Source of the DNA: Cyrtodaria siliqua
Taxonomy: Eukaryota; Mollusca; Bivalvia; Adapedonta; Hiatellidae
DNA: 64,000 bases
Assembly: GCA_037043455.1 (NCBI GenBank)
Contig: JAWPHD010011421.1
Coordinates: 1 to 64,000 of the forward strand
Reading direction: 5' to 3'
The notes beneath the pieces were generated by a model that ran no database searches, was not told where the DNA came from, and worked only from the letters and a program-made list of their open reading frames with translations. Of the stretch, positions 33,895-43,761 are shown piece after piece; the stretch's first letter is position 1, and the number at the start of each line of letters is the position of its first letter. The position numbers were made by a program, and so were the translations under genes.

Positions 33895-34760
33895 CTTGGG
33901 TCCGATGGGTTTCTAAAGTAGACCATTTTACTTTACTTAGCATTTCTCCAAGGTGACTCAAATTTTGATGGTAGGTGTTCCATAGAGGTGATGCATATTC
34001 TTAGACCGGACCAGAGTAACCACTGTGTTTCTTTTGAAGCTAGTGCCAAATTGCATCTAAGACAATTTAAAGTCTTGGTTGTCTTGTTTGAAATATGTTT
34101 TGTATATGAGGGCCCCAGTCTAGATTATCTGTAATCATGGTAACCCCTAATTATTTTACAGAAGTAATGCTCTTCAGAGTTTGGTCATGGAGAGTGTAGT
34201 CGTGAATTATATGCCTGGTTACTCTCAGGGAATGGCACTTGGATATATTAAACTCCATAAGCCATTCCTTATCCCAAAGAGATGGTTTGTCAAGACCTTC
34301 TTGCAGGATCTGACAGCCTTTCAGACAGTAGTCTACCAGGGTTTCCCCCAGGATCATAAGGCATGTCGCATGCAACATGCCTTCCTGGAAAAGAAAGGAA
34401 AAACAACATGCCTTCATCATAGCAACATACCTTAAGATTTTCTTTATTTTCATGAATAACAGATTTAAAAGAAGAAAAATAGAATGTCTATGGTGATTCT
34501 TGTTCCTTTTGCACCAAAATCATAACAGTATGTTATTTTGCCATTTTGCCATTAATAGGCACTATTTTTTTCAAGCCCAGTTTGGTAAATGTAATGTCGG
34601 AACAACATGCCTTCACAATTTTCTGGGGGAAACCCTGGTAGTTATTCTATAAAGTGCATAGTCATCAGCAAACAAAGGACCAATGACTTCATGCCATCAT
34701 CGAGGAACAGTAAAAAGATGATTGAACCCTGAAGGTCACGAGGCAGTACATCATCAATGT
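33895..34760 (-). pseudogene. Jockey-type LINE fragment in ACBD5 intron 1, split by a MITE
   Basis: On the minus strand the parts are LFADDYALYRITT (about 34640-34685, catalytic ADD box), then after the MITE ILQEGLDKPSLWDKEWLMEF, NISKCHSLRVTRHI, YTLHDQTLKSITSVK, ITDNLDWGPHIQNIF and EYASPLWNTYHQNL. This is the standard order of a non-LTR RT palm, thumb and connection. Multiple stops show it is dead. Its antisense orientation relative to ACBD5 is typical of tolerated intronic insertions. Confidence 0.75.
34337..34637. mobile_element. 301-bp hAT-like MITE nested in the LINE fragment
   Basis: Terminal inverted repeats CAGGGTTTCCCCCAG / CTGGGGGAAACCCTG of 15 bp bound 301 bp with no ORF. Flanks GTAGTCTA and GTAGTTAT look like an imperfect 8-bp target duplication, and CAGGG...-type ends with 8-bp duplications are characteristic of hAT elements. 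Removing it reunites the LINE reading around the ADD box. Confidence 0.7.
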
Positions 34761-34919
34761 CAGATTGACCCCTACCTCCTCCTCACCCCTCCCAAAGTAC
34801 TGTTTTACCCTGGGTACTAATTATATTGTGTAACTTCCTTAGTTATAAAAAACAACATTTATTTGATCTTTTAGTAAGTGTATTCCACCTTAAAGTGTAT
34901 AAATCTTCTTTTTTTCTAG

Positions 34920-35148
34920 GTCCCTTCCAGCCCTCCAATGAGATGCTGCTGACATTTTATGGTTATTTTCCAGGTCCCTTCCAGCCCTCCAATGAGATGA
35001 TGCTGACATTTTATGGTTATTTTCCAGGTCCCTTCCAGCCCTCCAATGAGATGATGCTGACATTTTATGGTTATTTTAAGCAGGCAACAGAGGGACCATG
35101 TATGCTGACTAAACCAAACTTTTGGGAAGTGGTGAAAAAAGCAAAATG
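34920..35148 (+). CDS. ACBD5: ACBD5-like gene, exon 2 with triplicated 54-bp 5' end
   Basis: The acceptor is CTTTTTTTCTAG|GTCCC (AG at 34918-34919), phase 1, completing the Gly of exon 1. The exon encodes GPFQPSNEMLLTFYGYFP, GPFQPSNEMMLTFYGYFP, then GPFQPSNEMMLTFYGYFKQ and ATEGPCMLTKPNFWEVVKKAKW, ending TG|GTAATT (35149), phase 2. The last copy is the canonical ACB domain helix 1-2 region: FYGYFKQATEG holds the conserved Tyr and Lys of the acyl-CoA site, and KAKW the second Lys. The first two units each end in TTTTCCAG|GTCCC, so each unit junction is itself an acceptor (AG at 34972-34973 and 35026-35027). Splicing to the third acceptor (exon 35028-35148, 121 nt) gives a normal-length domain. 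Splicing to the first adds 36 residues between helices. Confidence 0.85.
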
Positions 35149-35166
35149 GTAATTACTGTTGGGCTG

Positions 35167-36150
35167 CATCATGTAAAATTTTTAGCTTGACTGGCCGAAG
35201 GTCGTCAGAGCTTATGGGATGGTGAGTTGTCCGTCGTCGTCCGTTAACTTTTGCCTTGTGATCACTCTAGCTTCTTCATTATTAATCGGATCTTTACCAA
35301 ACTTTGCCAGGGTCTTTATATCAATGAAAGCTCGGACACGTTCGAAAACCAGCCAGATCAGATTAGTTTCACCAGAGTTCTTGATTTGCTGAAAAATGCC
35401 ATATTTGGCCTTGTGAACACTCTAGCACCTCCATTTAGTATTTGATCAAACTTGCACAGATTGTTAATATCAATGAAAGCTCATATCAGATTAGTTACAC
35501 CTGGCCTGGAATTCACCAACCATTACTCAGACTATTTTTAGACTTGATCTCAAGTACTCAAATTTCGTTCAGAAATATTCCCATGACCTTCAAAGATAAA
35601 CAATCATATGAAGTGGCTATTGATTAGTATTTATCATATTTATACATAGCAGTTTGTGATGAACTTTTTACTTGAAACTTATAGAAATATGTGTGATAGA
35701 AATGTTCATACTTGGGCTCAAGTCTAAGAATATTCTCAAGAATAGTTGGTGAATTCAAGGCCAGAGTTATGGCCCATGTTATTCCTGAAAAGTGCCATTT
35801 TCTGCCTGGTGAACACTCTAACACCTTCATTTATTATTTGATGTTTACCACACTTGCGCAGATTGTTAATATCAATAAAAACGCAGTGAAGTTCGAAAAC
35901 CAGCCATATTGGGTTATGGCCCTTGTTTGCTAAAAAATGCCATATTTTGCTTTGTGAACACTCTAGCACCTTCATTTATTATTTAATCTTTACCAAACTT
36001 GCACAGATTGTTAATATCAATGAAAATCTCATTCGAGTTTGAAAACCAGCCAAATGGGATTAGTAACAGCAGAGTTATGGCTCTTGTTTTTCTTGTAAAG
36101 CTATATTCTGCCTTATGAACACTCTAGCAATCATTTATTATTTGATCTTC
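35167..36150 (+). repeat. Hairpin-headed repeat element with ~160-bp units (intron 2)
   Basis: It starts TTTTTAGCTTGACTGGCCGAAGG...AGAGCTTATGGGATGG, TCCGTCGTCGTCCG, then diverged units with ACCAAACTTGCACAGATTGT, ATCAATGAAAGCTC, AAAACCAGCCA and GTGAACACTCTAGCACCTTC. Same family as 8872-9895. Confidence 0.65.
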
Positions 36151-36720
36151 TTTTTGTGGTTGCAGTAATACGTCTCCCCGCGCTTGCATTCAGGACTGTT
36201 ATTCATTCGATCTTTGGAGATTGCTGAGCCCGATACGTATATTTTGATATCGGTGGTACATTTAAAAATATTATCTAGAATTGTACTGATCACTGGTTTA
36301 TTTTATCCTGTCAGCTATAATTAAAGCTAATGTATACTTGACACCAAATGTGTGTATTTCATACCTCATCATTGACAGGTGTTGCCTTCTGGACTTGGAA
36401 ATTAGAGGTGCTAATTTTGGCAGAGTTATTAGGCGATTATACAGGGGAAAATTAAGGGGTATGACAATATTGGAAAGTAATACACAACATTCATGACTGA
36501 CAGTGGATATTGGATGTTTTTTTCGCCAGTCACATTCGTCAAAGTAAATTTTTTATCGCCACTTTTATTATTTTGTCTCATTTGTGAATCCCAGAGGAGG
36601 CCCTGCATTTTCAAATGTTTATGTTTTCTTACTTAAATTTCGATTCAGTGGTTCCACTGCTCCGGCCGATAAAGGCTCTGGATATTGTTTAACCACCCAT
36701 AGGATATGCTGTCTGCTTTT
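36151..36720 (+). other. ACBD5 intron 2 segment, nothing recognised
   Basis: No repeat with clear ends and no exon candidate; chance frames only. Confidence 0.4.
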
Positions 36721-38405
36721 TAGTCCCCCACTGGTCCCAGGGGGACTATAGGTTTGCACCCTGTCCGTCCGTCCTTACGAAATGCTTGTCCGGGCCATAT
36801 TTTCAATACTATAATACTTTGAGATACCTAAACTTGGTATGTGGATACATCTTGGGATAGCAGTTTCTTGCACACCGGACAAGGATATCCGTCATTTTAC
36901 CGGGGCTAGATATTTCCATCTCACCCTAGGGTCGAGATAAAATTCACGTGCGCCAACATCCGGTATGCAGGAAAACTTGCAAAACGTTAGTAGCTGGCGT
37001 CGTCAACGCACAACATGTCTCTGATATGCAAGAAAAAGAATCTATCATGGGTATTCGGTTCAGATAGGGAATTCCAACCCTCGGCATAAGTGTTTTAATC
37101 GGAACCTCGGCAGAGCCTCGGTTCCGATAAAAACACTTATACCTCGGGCTGGAATTCCCTATCTTCACCGGATACTCATGATAGATTCTTATAATGTCGC
37201 ATACCAAAAAAAGGTCACTATGACCTTGACCTGTGACCTCTGTCATAGAAAATGCTTGTCTGGACCGTATTTTCAATACTATAACACTTAGAGATACCAA
37301 ACTTGATATTTGAATACATCTTGGGATAGCGGTGTGTCGCATACCAAAATAAGGTCACAGTGACCTTGACCTGTGACCTCTGTCATAGAAAATGTTCCGA
37401 AAATGCTTGTCCAGGCCATATATTCAATACTATAAGACTTTGAGATACCAAACTTGGTATGTGGATACATCTTGAGATAGTGGTGTATCGCGTACCAAAA
37501 TAGGTCATTGTGACCTGTGACCTCTGTCATAGAAAATGCTTGTCCGGACCGTTTTTTCAATACTATAACACTTAGAGATACCAAACTTGGTATGTGAATA
37601 CATCTTGGGATCGCGGTGTGTTGCGTACCAAAATAGGTCATTGTGACCTGTGACCTCTGTCATAGAAAATGCTTGTCCGGACCGTTTTTTTAATACTATA
37701 ACACTTAGAGATACCAAACTTGGTATGTGAATACATCTTGGGATAGCGGTGTGTCACGTACCAAAATAAGGTCATTGTGACCTTGACCTGTGACCTCTGT
37801 CATAGAAAATGCTTGTCCGGACCGTATTTTCAATACTAAAACACTTAGAGATACAAAACTTGGTATGTGGATACATCTTGGGATAGCGGTGTGTCGCGTA
37901 CCAAAATAAGGTCACTATATCCTTATCCTGTGACCTCTGTCACAGAAAATGCTTGTCCGGACCTTATTTTCAATACTATAACACTTAAGAAGTACCAAAC
38001 TTGGTATGTGAATACATCTTGAGTTAGCAGTGTGGCGCGTACCAAAATAAGGTCATTGTGACCTTGACCTGTGACCTCTGTCATAGAAAATGCTTGTTCG
38101 GACCGTATTTTCAATACTATAACACTTAGAGATACCAAACTTGGTATATGAATACATCTTGGGATAGCGTTGTGTCGCGTACCAAAATAAGGTCATTGTG
38201 ACCTTGACCTGTGACCTCTGTCATAGAAAATGGTTGTCCAGACCGTATTTTCAATACTATAACACTTAGAGACACCAAACTTGGTATGTGAAAACATCTT
38301 GGGATAGCGATGTGTCGCATACCAAAATAAGGTCATTGTGACCTTGATCTTTGACCTCCATCATAGAAAATGTCTGGAAAATGTTTATCTGGGCCGGTGG
38401 GGACT
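36721..38405 (+). repeat. Hairpin-headed repeat element with ~140-bp tandem array (about 8-9 units)
   Basis: The head AGTCCCCCACTGGTCCCAGG...GGGACTATAGG is followed by CTGTCCGTCCGTCC. Units share AAAATGCTTGTCCGGACCGT, CAATACTATAACACTTAGAG, ATACCAAACTTGGTATGTG, CATCTTGGGATAGCGGTGTG and AAGGTCATTGTGACCTTGAC. The stretch from about 36870 to 37195 is foreign to the array and contains a separate hairpin. Several minus-strand frames of 60-130 residues are array artefacts. Confidence 0.8.
37029..37190. repeat. ~160-bp hairpin inserted in the tandem array
   Basis: AAGAATCTATCATGGGTATTC, GATAGGGAATTCCA, CCTCGG and AAGTGTTTTAATCGGAACC are mirrored after a minimal loop by GGTTCCGATAAAAACACTT, CCTCGG, TGGAATTCCCTATC and ATGATAGATTCTT. 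A compact MITE is likely. Confidence 0.75.
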
Positions 38406-38944
38406 ATGGATTGCCCTGCAATTCTTGATGCTCTTGTTAATTTAGTCTCTTGACTGTTACTTGTAATGCACAGGCTTCATAACCTCTGCTCCGAACTAAA
38501 TTCCATTTTGTTTATTCCGCTCTTCGGGGCATAGAATTTTGTTAGATACTAGGACCATACGCCGCTGGACATGGAATAATGACAGTTAAATAGCATGTCC
38601 AACGCCATATGCATGCCATCTTCGGGATGGTTAAAATTCTGTACTATTGACTTTATGAACAGTGCCAAGCATATTTCACTACCGTTCATGAACAATCTCA
38701 ATCAAACCAAGACTGCAATATTTCGTGTTTATCGTGTTCGACCAAAGGTCAGCTCTCATACTCTTTTACACAGCTTGTTGATATCAATGTAAGCTCAGAC
38801 AAGTTTGAAAACCAGCCAAACTGTATTAGTAATACTGGAGTTACAGCCCTTAACTTAGTTAAAAATGCTGTCTTTTGCCTCATTAAGAAGATAAGGCTTG
38901 CATTTGGCCAGATTTTAATGAAACTTTGCAGTATCAAATCTGCA
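38406..38944 (+). other. Intron 2 segment with one diverged 160-bp repeat unit
   Basis: A single unit of the 8872/35167 family is visible at about 38740-38930 (ATCAATGTAAGCTCAGACAA, AAAACCAGCC, AAAAATGCTGTCTTTTGCCT). The rest is unassigned. Confidence 0.45.
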
Positions 38945-39900
38945 TATGTATATCGTCACAATTTTACAGTTGAACGATTATGGCCCTTTAAAGGTTTTAA
39001 AACACAAACTTTGTCCGGACTTTTTTTCTGAACCCCTGGTCGGATTTCAGCGAAACTTTGTAGGGATGATCAGTACCAGGCCTAGTGTTGCAATCATCAC
39101 TATGTTCCACTTGAATGATATTTGGCTGAGTTATGGCCCTTTAAAGGGTTTACTAAACAAACTTTATCGACTATTTCTCTTGAACTCTTGTCTCGATTTC
39201 AATGAAACCTTGCAGTGATGATCAGTACCAAGCCTAGTTATGCATGTCATCGCTTGAACCCGTGGCTGGATTTCAGCGAAACTTTGCAGGGATGATCAGT
39301 ACTAGGCCTAGTTTGCATATCATCACTATATTCCGCTTGAATGTTATTTGGCTGAGTTATGGCCCTTTAAAGGTTTTACTACAGAAACTTTATCTGGACT
39401 ATTTCTCTTGAACCCTTTGCTGGTTTTCAACGAAACTTTGCAGGGATGATCAGTACCAAGCCTAATTATGCATGTCATCACCGTATTTCGGTTGTAAGAT
39501 TTTTGGCAGAGTTAAGGCCCTTCAAAGGTTTTAATACAAAAAAAATTCTGGACTAGTGCTCCTGAACCCCTGGCCGGATTTCAGTGAAACTTTGCAGGGT
39601 TGATCAGTACCAGGCCTAGTTGTGCATGTCATTGCCGTGTTCCGGTTGAATGTTTTTTGCAGAGTTATAGGATACACAAACTTTATCCAGACAAGTCTCT
39701 TCTGAACTCATGGCCGAATTTCAATGAATTTTGGCAGGGATGATGTGTACCTAGCCTAGGTGCATCTATCATAGCCATGTTCTGGTTGAATATACACAAA
39801 CTTTATCCAGACAATTTTTCCTGAACCCCTGGCTGGATTTCTGTGAAACTTGGCAGGAATGATCAGTACCAAGCCTAGTTGCGCATGTTGTTGTCGTGTT
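38945..39900 (+). repeat. ~160-bp tandem array (about 6 units), intron 2
   Basis: Units share GAACCCCTGGCCGGATTTCA, CGAAACTTTGCAGGGATGAT, CAGTACCAGGCCTAG, TTGAATGATATTTGGC and GAGTTATGGCCCTTTAAAGG. The array is followed by a common repeat ending (TCAAGCTGCGCTGTTCTCCG, about 40065) shared with 33870. Confidence 0.75.
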
Positions 39901-40093
39901 CCCCATTCCATATAGCCAGTAGAGCGATACAGGTCCTCTTGGTCCTCTTGTTTAAGTGTGCACTTATTAGACAGACATCTTACCACATCTTTTTGCAATA
40001 ATTTTGCAATAATTTTGTAAAAACTACCCACACCGTGTGATAATTAGGTTGAATACGGTAGTCAAGCTGCGCTGTTCTCCGACAGCTCTTGTT

Positions 40094-40565
40094 ATACATT
40101 CATTGGTTCTTTAACATGCATGCAGTATATGTGACAACCCAGAATAAGTGATATAGAGGGAATAGTTAAATAAGATCCTGGACCGAGTTCAGCAATGATA
40201 AAAATCTTTCATTACCTTACCGAGGTTAAAATTTAGAGTATTGATGAGTGTTAACCTGAAATTATGATTGGGAACATGCAATGTAGAGCAAAGAAAGTTG
40301 TTTGGTTACACTATTTGAAAATGTTCTTCTTCTTGTCAACCAACAGGAGACTTGATTTTGTTGAAATTTCATCTGAAACAAATGGGAAATATATTTAAAA
40401 TCCAGCCTTTTTACACGACTGTGTATTATGTCATGGCATTGTCTGTTCATCCATCTGTCTGTCCAAGCATATGTTCACTGCCTTAGGTTGGTAGGAGGTG
40501 TGCCTTAACACGAAAGAATTCAGTTCAGTTTATTCCCTAACCACTAAAGCCTATTGTTTGTATAA
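40094..40565 (+). other. Intron 2 segment, nothing recognised
   Basis: AT-rich, no supported feature. Confidence 0.4.
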
Positions 40566-42645
40566 GGCCAGAGTTTTTTTATTTTTAGTTTTACGGGAGA
40601 GCCTACCCTAAATTTTGCAAAACTGAAATAAAAATAAAAGTCGAAATTGTGAAGTTTATTTTATTTTTTCCTCCTGTTCGATCTGCTACAACTTTTTGTA
40701 AAAAAAAAGTTGTGTCTATCCTAAAACTTATTTTCACAATAACGTAAAATCGCAAACTTTTTTTTTTTTTAAATTTGGATTATGACTTAGTATTTACTTT
40801 GCAAGGTTGGATATCGAAGTATTAATTTAGTCTCTATAATTTAAATGTTTACAAACACAATTAATGCATACCATTGAACACCACAATACCTATTAAATTT
40901 CACTTTACTAGGCATTGAGTTCAGAAGCCTTTCTTGAGAATATTCTTAGTCATGACCTATGTCAGGGAAAAATATGTCTATTATTCTTGCAACTATGAAA
41001 GATAAACATTCAATAATTTCAAGTTTATATATTACATTTTGTTTCGATTTGAAGTGTGTTTAATAGCAAATTTGTGATAATTTCTGTAAAATACATACTC
41101 AAAAATATATTAATTTGACAGTCAACAAACCAATTCTCAAGAGTGGAAGGTATTTTTAAGAACGGTTTGTGAATTTGAGAGTTTTAGGCAGTTTTAACAT
41201 AAAGTGGATGTTTGTTACATTTATATGCAAAACAACTTGAAAAAAAATCAACATAAAAAATGAAGCTATACATTTAATATTAATTAATATTAATCATAAT
41301 TAATGTTACGAGAAAACTTGTTTTATGAAGAAGAAAAAATCTCACATTTCTCTATTTTTTTTTATTTTTTTTATCGATTATTTTTTATTTACTCATTTTT
41401 ATGCCCCCGAAAAAAAATCGGGGCCATATTATAATCGCACTGTCCGTCTGTCCGGATTCCGTCTGTCATTCCGAAGTTCGTGTCCGGACCGTAACTTCAC
41501 AACCCCTGCAGGGGTGATCACCATAACAAGACGATGTGTCCCCCGCAAAACCCAGGTCCGTACCTCAAAGGTCAAGGTCACACTTGAAGTTCATAGGTCA
41601 AAAACAGGTACGCAATTTCGTGTCCGGACCGTAACTTCACAACCCCTGCAGGGATTTTTAAATAACTTGGCACAACTGATCACCATAACAAGACGATGTG
41701 TCCCCCGCAAAACCCAGGTCCGAACCTCAAAGGTCAAGGTCACACTTGAAGTTCATAGGTCAAAAACAGGTACGCAATTCCGTGTCCGGACCGTAACTTC
41801 ACAACCCCTGCAGGGATTTTTAAATAACTTGGCACAACTGATCACCATAACAAGACGATGTGTCCCCCGCAAAACCCAGGTCCGTACCTCTTCAGGTCAA
41901 GGTCACACTTGAAGTTCATAGGTCAAAAACAGGTATGCAATTTCGTGTCCGGACCGTAACGTCACAAACCCTGCAGGGATTTTTAAATAACTTGGCACAA
42001 GTGATCACCATAACAAGACGATGTGTCCCCCGCAAAACCCAGGTCTGTACCTCAAAGGTCAAGGTCACACTTGAAGTTCATAGGTCAAAAACAGGTATGC
42101 AATTTCGTGTCCGGACCATAACGTCACAACCCCTACAGGGATTTTTAAATAACTTGGCACAAGTGATCACCATAACAAGACAATGTGTTGCGCGCAAAAC
42201 CCAGGTCTTCAAGGTCAAGGTCACACTTTGAGGTCAAAAGTCAAATTGTGTCTGGTCAATAACTCTGGCATTCATGGACGGATGTTCAAATAACTTGGCA
42301 CAAGTGCTCACCACAACAAGACGATGTGTCGTGCACAAAATCCAGGTCTGTGGCCCAAGGTCAAGGTCACATTTAGAGGTCAAAGGTCAAATCGTGTCTG
42401 GTCAATAACTTTTGCATGCCTGGACGGATTTTCAAATAACTTGGCACAAGTGCTCACCACAACCAAATGAGGTGTCGTGCACAAATCCAGGTCCATGACT
42501 CCAAGGTCAAGGTCATACTTAGAGGTCAAAGGACACTTCGGGGGCATTTGTCACTTTACAGTGACATTTCTTGTTATTTTTATTTCCTCCTACTGCATTT
42601 TTTTCTAAAATCTCCCGTAAAACTAACTATAAAAAACCTCTGGCC
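40566..42645. mobile_element. 2.08-kb foldback element, Harbinger-like (TAA target duplication)
   Basis: The left end GGCCAGAGTTTTTTTATTTT and TAGTTTTACGGGAG pairs with the right end CTCCCGTAAAACTAACTATA and AAAAAACCTCTGGCC over about 34 bp. TAA flanks both ends (40563-40565, 42646-42648). A 3-bp TAA/TTA duplication with GGCC-type ends is the PIF/Harbinger pattern. There is no transposase; the interior is AT-rich plus a nested repeat element (41401-42547). Confidence 0.7.
41401..42547 (+). repeat. Nested element ATGCCCCCGA...TCGGGGGCAT with ~163-bp array (about 6 units)
   Basis: Short inverted termini ATGCCCCCGA / TCGGGGGCAT enclose a head hairpin (CCCCGAAAAAAAATCGGGG), CTGTCCGTCTGTCCGG, and about six units containing CCGTAACTTCACAACCCCTG, AAATAACTTGGCACAA, ATCACCATAACAAGACGATG and AAAGGTCAAGGTCACACTTG. 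The open frames of 195 and 123 codons follow the unit period and are not genes. Confidence 0.8.
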
Positions 42646-42648
42646 TAA

Positions 42649-43085
42649 GTGATCATTCCTTTGATCTTATTTCTTCATCTTTCATCAGTTTTTGCGCACA
42701 ATATGACCTATTTATGTGTCGACGTGCTGTAAAGCACCATTTATTTAAACAAAGGAATCAAACACTTAAGGTACCTCTTTGGGGACGTCCATCTTGAGTT
42801 TAGGAGAAACTGACTGACTTACGTCTTAATGGCTTGTGCCTGCAGTGGTGTATGCATGTCAAGAAGTAATAGAACAACAGTGAATGCAGTCATGTAAGGA
42901 AGTTCATCTATATGTGTTTGATATTCTCATCTCACATTCTTCTGTATCGTCTTTCTGGGAGCAGGTCACCAAATAAAGTGTTGATGAACTCTTATTATAG
43001 AACAACAATTCTCAATTCCCCTGTTATGCAAAAAATTGTGCGAGGTGGTTTCATAAGAGTAGTTAAACTTTCCTTCTAAGCATTA
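42649..43085 (+). other. Intron 2 segment, nothing recognised
   Basis: No supported exon or bounded repeat. Confidence 0.4.
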
Positions 43086-43620
43086 ATCCTTTTTTAATGG
43101 CCCCACCACCGAATTTATGTGTCTGTCTCCTCCCACAGTTTTCAACCGATTGTTTCAAAACTTGACAGGATGCTTACCTATGATGTCCAGATGTGCACAT
43201 TGATTCGGCGTCAAAGTCGAGACCGTATTACCTTAATTACGGCCCTTTTTTGTTTAATTTACGTTAAAATATCTTGAGTGTCTATCTTCTCCAACAGTTT
43301 TTAACTGATTGTTTCGAAACTTTACAGGAAGCTTAAATATGATATCAAGATGTGCATATTGATTCTGCATCAAAATCGAGCCTGTAATACCCGAGTTATG
43401 GCATTTTTTCGTCTTTATTTTCCGTTAAACTACTTTGTGTGTCTCTCCTCCCACAGTTTTAAACCGATTATTTCGAAACTTTACAGGATGCTTACCTATG
43501 ATGTCAAGATTCCACGTAAAAATTTACATTGTCTTACCAGAGTTGTGGCCCTTTATCCATCCAAATTTACATTCTTCCACTGATTGTTTTCAGTGGAATC
43601 ACTCGTGTCCCATGGACATA
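43086..43620 (+). repeat. Degenerate ~150-bp tandem repeat (about three units) upstream of exon 3
   Basis: Units share GTCTCTCCTCCCACAGTTTT, AACCGATTGTTTCGAAACTT, TACAGGATGCTTACCTATGA and GATTCTGCATCAAA. This is a dispersed molluscan-type repeat and ends about 70 bp before exon 3. Confidence 0.6.
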
Positions 43621-43688
43621 TTTCTAGTTTATAGTATAGTATGTGTATTTATAGAACATTAGAATGTTTCTTACTTTTTACACTACAG

Positions 43689-43761
43689 GGATGCTTGGCA
43701 CAAGCTGGGAGACATGGATAGAGAAACTGCCATGGTAAATTATGTAGAGGAACTTAAAAAG
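43689..43761 (+). CDS. ACBD5: ACBD5-like gene, exon 3
   Basis: The acceptor is TTTTTACACTACAG|GGATG (AG at 43687-43688). One base completes the Trp of KAKW, then DAWHKLGDMDRETAMVNYVE and ELKK, ending AAG|GTAGGC (43762), phase 0. This is ACB domain helices 3-4; the vertebrate counterpart reads DAWSSLGDMTKEEAMIAYVE. The Tyr of NYVEELKK is the conserved acyl-CoA-site tyrosine. The donor GTAGGC is a weak match to GTRAGT. The last ~30 nt of this exon plus the donor seed the giant tandem array that follows. Reading through the donor reaches a stop at 43840-43842. Confidence 0.85.

Noticed and set aside
36944..38320. Minus-strand frames with IPSLVSLSVIVLKIRSGQAFSM
   Set aside because: Periodic with the 140-bp tandem array and present in each unit; not a gene family.
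41325..42231. 195- and 123-codon frames (ITITRRCVPRKTQVRTSKVK repeats)
   Set aside because: They follow the ~163-bp DNA repeat exactly and belong to a non-coding repeat element.
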